DNA of 64,000 bases from Acidobacteriota bacterium (lineage in GTDB: Bacteria; Acidobacteriota; Blastocatellia; Pyrinomonadales; Pyrinomonadaceae). Below are positions 62,764 to 64,000 of this stretch, one piece after another (position 1 is the first letter of the stretch; each line of letters begins with the position of its first letter). The notes beneath the pieces are model-generated. The model was not told the origin of the DNA. It worked only from the letters and a program-made list of their open reading frames with translations, and did not search any database. Where the stretch lies: contig JAHBSG010000011.1 of assembly GCA_019639235.1 (NCBI GenBank), positions 62,001 through 126,000 of the forward strand, written 5' to 3'. Both the position numbers and the translations under genes were made by a program.

Positions 62764-64000
62764 TCATTCTTCGGTGAGGTCGAGCAAAAAGATGTCGGAT
62801 TCATTCTCATGGGTTGAGTAAAATACGGACCGGCCGTCGCTGGTAATTCTGATGTTACGGATCTCTTCAGTGATCTCAGGAAAAACCTCGCGGATCTCGC
62901 CGGTAGCGGTGTCGGCGATCACCGGTTTACGATCGCGAATAAAGAACAAACGCCGGGAGTCCGGATGCCAATTCGGGAGCCCCGGAAAATCGATCAAGCG
63001 GTGATATGTTTGTGCCTCTATGTTGAAATAACCCATGCCGGGGCCGTGCGCCGAGTCGAAGTTACCGCCGAGAAGTTTGCCGTCCGGCGACCATGTCCAT
63101 ACCCGGAACCAACCACCGTTAGCGGTCCGCGGGAGCGGTGTCAGAGATGCGATCTCGTTCGCGTCATTCAATTCGGCGATGTAGGTCGTACTTTCATCGT
63201 CGAAGGTGATTCGCCTGCCGTCCGGCGACCATACCGGGATAGAAGCGGTCTTTTCCTCGTCAAATGTGAGCTGCTTCAATTCGGTACCATCCGAGTTCAT
63301 TATCCAGATCTGATACTTGCCCGAACGGTCCGACACAAAGAGTACCCGACTGCCATCCGGAGATACACGCGGATAGCGGTCGAAAGGAAGATCGTTCGTG
63401 AGGTCTTGTACGCTGCCGGTGTCAGTCGCGATCGCGACGATGTCGTCTTGTGATTTTCTGACGAGCCGGGCGTAAATGCGTTTTGCATCCGGTGATACGT
63501 CGAGATTCGTGAACTCAAAATCGCCGCGTGTAACCCATTCCGGCCCGCTGACGGCTTTCTCCGAGGTCGGTTCAAGCTCGAGCTTTTTGATATTCGACCG
63601 ATTGGTCGTTTGAACGTATGCCATTCGCTTTCCGTCATTTGAGAAGGCGATGTGGCGGTTATACCGGCCGGGTGTTGGCACAAGCTCGGCCTCGCCGCGA
63701 GGCAGCCCGGTATCGATGTCTATAGGAGCCCTGTAAACGGCCATGTTTCCTTTGCGGTCGCTCGCAAAATACAGATACCTTCCGTCCGGGGCCCACACCG
63801 GATTCCAGTTCGTATTGCCCTCGCTCGCGAAGACTATTGGCGAACCTCCGGAGACCGAGATCGTCTCGATCACACGTTCGCCGGTGTCTCCTGTTCGCCA
63901 AAAGGCAATGCGGTCTCCACGGGGGGACCAGCTTGGCTGGAGCGCATTTCCGTCGTGGAGCATCCGCTTCTGTCCCGTGGCGACCTCGATGATCCAGATA
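62764..64000 (-). CDS. TolB/PD40-like propeller protein, 5' end beyond the window
   Basis: The reading frame stays open to the right edge, and the codons beyond the first internal Met (IWIIEVATGQKR) continue the repeat pattern. The ATG at 63963 is therefore not the real start. At least 400 residues of PD40 blades are visible (PSWSPRGDRIAFW, NPVWAPDGRYLYFASDRKGN, YPRVSPDGSRVLFVSDRSGKYQIWIMNSDGTE). In Acidobacteria such propellers are often fused to a winged helix or a Ser/Thr kinase. What precedes it here is unknown. Confidence 0.8.
   Translation of the reverse strand, partial: IWIIEVATGQKRMLHDGNALQPSWSPRGDRIAFWRTGDTGERVIETISVSGGSPIVFASEGNTNWNPVWAPDGRYLYFASDRKGNMAVYRAPIDIDTGLPRGEAELVPTPGRYNRHIAFSNDGKRMAYVQTTNRSNIKKLELEPTSEKAVSGPEWVTRGDFEFTNLDVSPDAKRIYARLVRKSQDDIVAIATDTGSVQDLTNDLPFDRYPRVSPDGSRVLFVSDRSGKYQIWIMNSDGTELKQLTFDEEKTASIPVWSPDGRRITFDDESTTYIAELNDANEIASLTPLPRTANGGWFRVWTWSPDGKLLGGNFDSAHGPGMGYFNIEAQTYHRLIDFPGLPNWHPDSRRLFFIRDRKPVIADTATGEIREVFPEITEEIRNIRITSDGRSVFYSTHENESDIFLLDLTEE

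Noticed and set aside
1..64000. tRNA, rRNA, classical IS transposase, prophage or replication-origin signals
   Set aside because: Intergenic gaps were read for tRNA T-loop patterns and rRNA stretches, and proteins for transposase or integrase motifs. None was found.

Overview
The window looks like chromosomal DNA of a Gram-negative, LPS-bearing bacterium with moderately high GC. Acidobacteriota, probably near the Blastocatellia/Pyrinomonadaceae, fits best. This is inferred from gene content: an OmpR-type winged helix fused to TPRs, PD40/TolB-like propellers, DUF2911 and DUF4410 secreted proteins, LptD/LpxB/LpxD, PDH E1 split into alpha and beta, and a two-subunit acyl-CoA mutase. No rRNA, tRNA, CRISPR array, phage or classical IS was seen.

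Layout. 0-7 kb: small secreted proteins, an SRPBCC/DUF2911 pair and a large M14 metallopeptidase. 7-11.3 kb: glnE coupled to a NifA-like sigma-54 activator. 11.4-15.4 kb: RluA-type pseudouridine synthase, D-aminoacylase-like amidohydrolase, TerC. 15.4-21.2 kb: pyrimidine cluster pyrR-pyrB-(insert)-pyrC with divergent pyrD. The insert between pyrB and pyrC carries a DUF433/DUF5615 toxin-antitoxin-like pair and three small genes, all tightly coupled. 21.3-25.7 kb: YceD-rpmF-fabH-fabD-acpP-fabF. 25.7-27.5 kb: etfBA behind a promoter with a FadR/YsiA-like operator. 27.6-33.6 kb: two paralogous surface proteins, one ending in an S74 chaperone, and a divergent wHTH-TPR regulator. 33.6-33.8 kb: candidate stand-alone small RNA. 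33.9-41.9 kb: class III aminotransferase, sorbosone-dehydrogenase-like protein, mutase large subunit, MFS carrier, lipoprotein, NtrC-type regulator. 42-53.4 kb: lptD, a membrane-fused spermidine-synthase-like protein, ilvE, a PD40/Pro-Thr-linker protein, lpxB, a TPR protein and lpxD. 53.4-62.7 kb: STAS protein, EamA carrier, pdhA-[four-helix-bundle element]-pdhB-pdhC, dsbD-like, cysteine dioxygenase, cysS. The right end cuts a TolB-like propeller gene.

Three points stand out. (1) Two intergenic elements, inside the acpP/fabF and pdhA/pdhB junctions, share one architecture: inverted terminal arrays of exactly four heptamers (consensus TGGYCRG, one end more degenerate). One carries an S23-type four-helix-bundle gene whose stop codon lies inside the array; the other is an ORF-less, MITE-like version. 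An octamer-based analogue lies between two convergent stop codons near 36.8 kb. (2) A lower-GC, operator-controlled DUF433/DUF5615 island splits the pyr genes. It appears to have duplicated the first bases of pyrC at an internal junction. (3) A strong promoter and an intrinsic terminator bracket about 210 nt of non-coding DNA between convergent genes near 33.7 kb.
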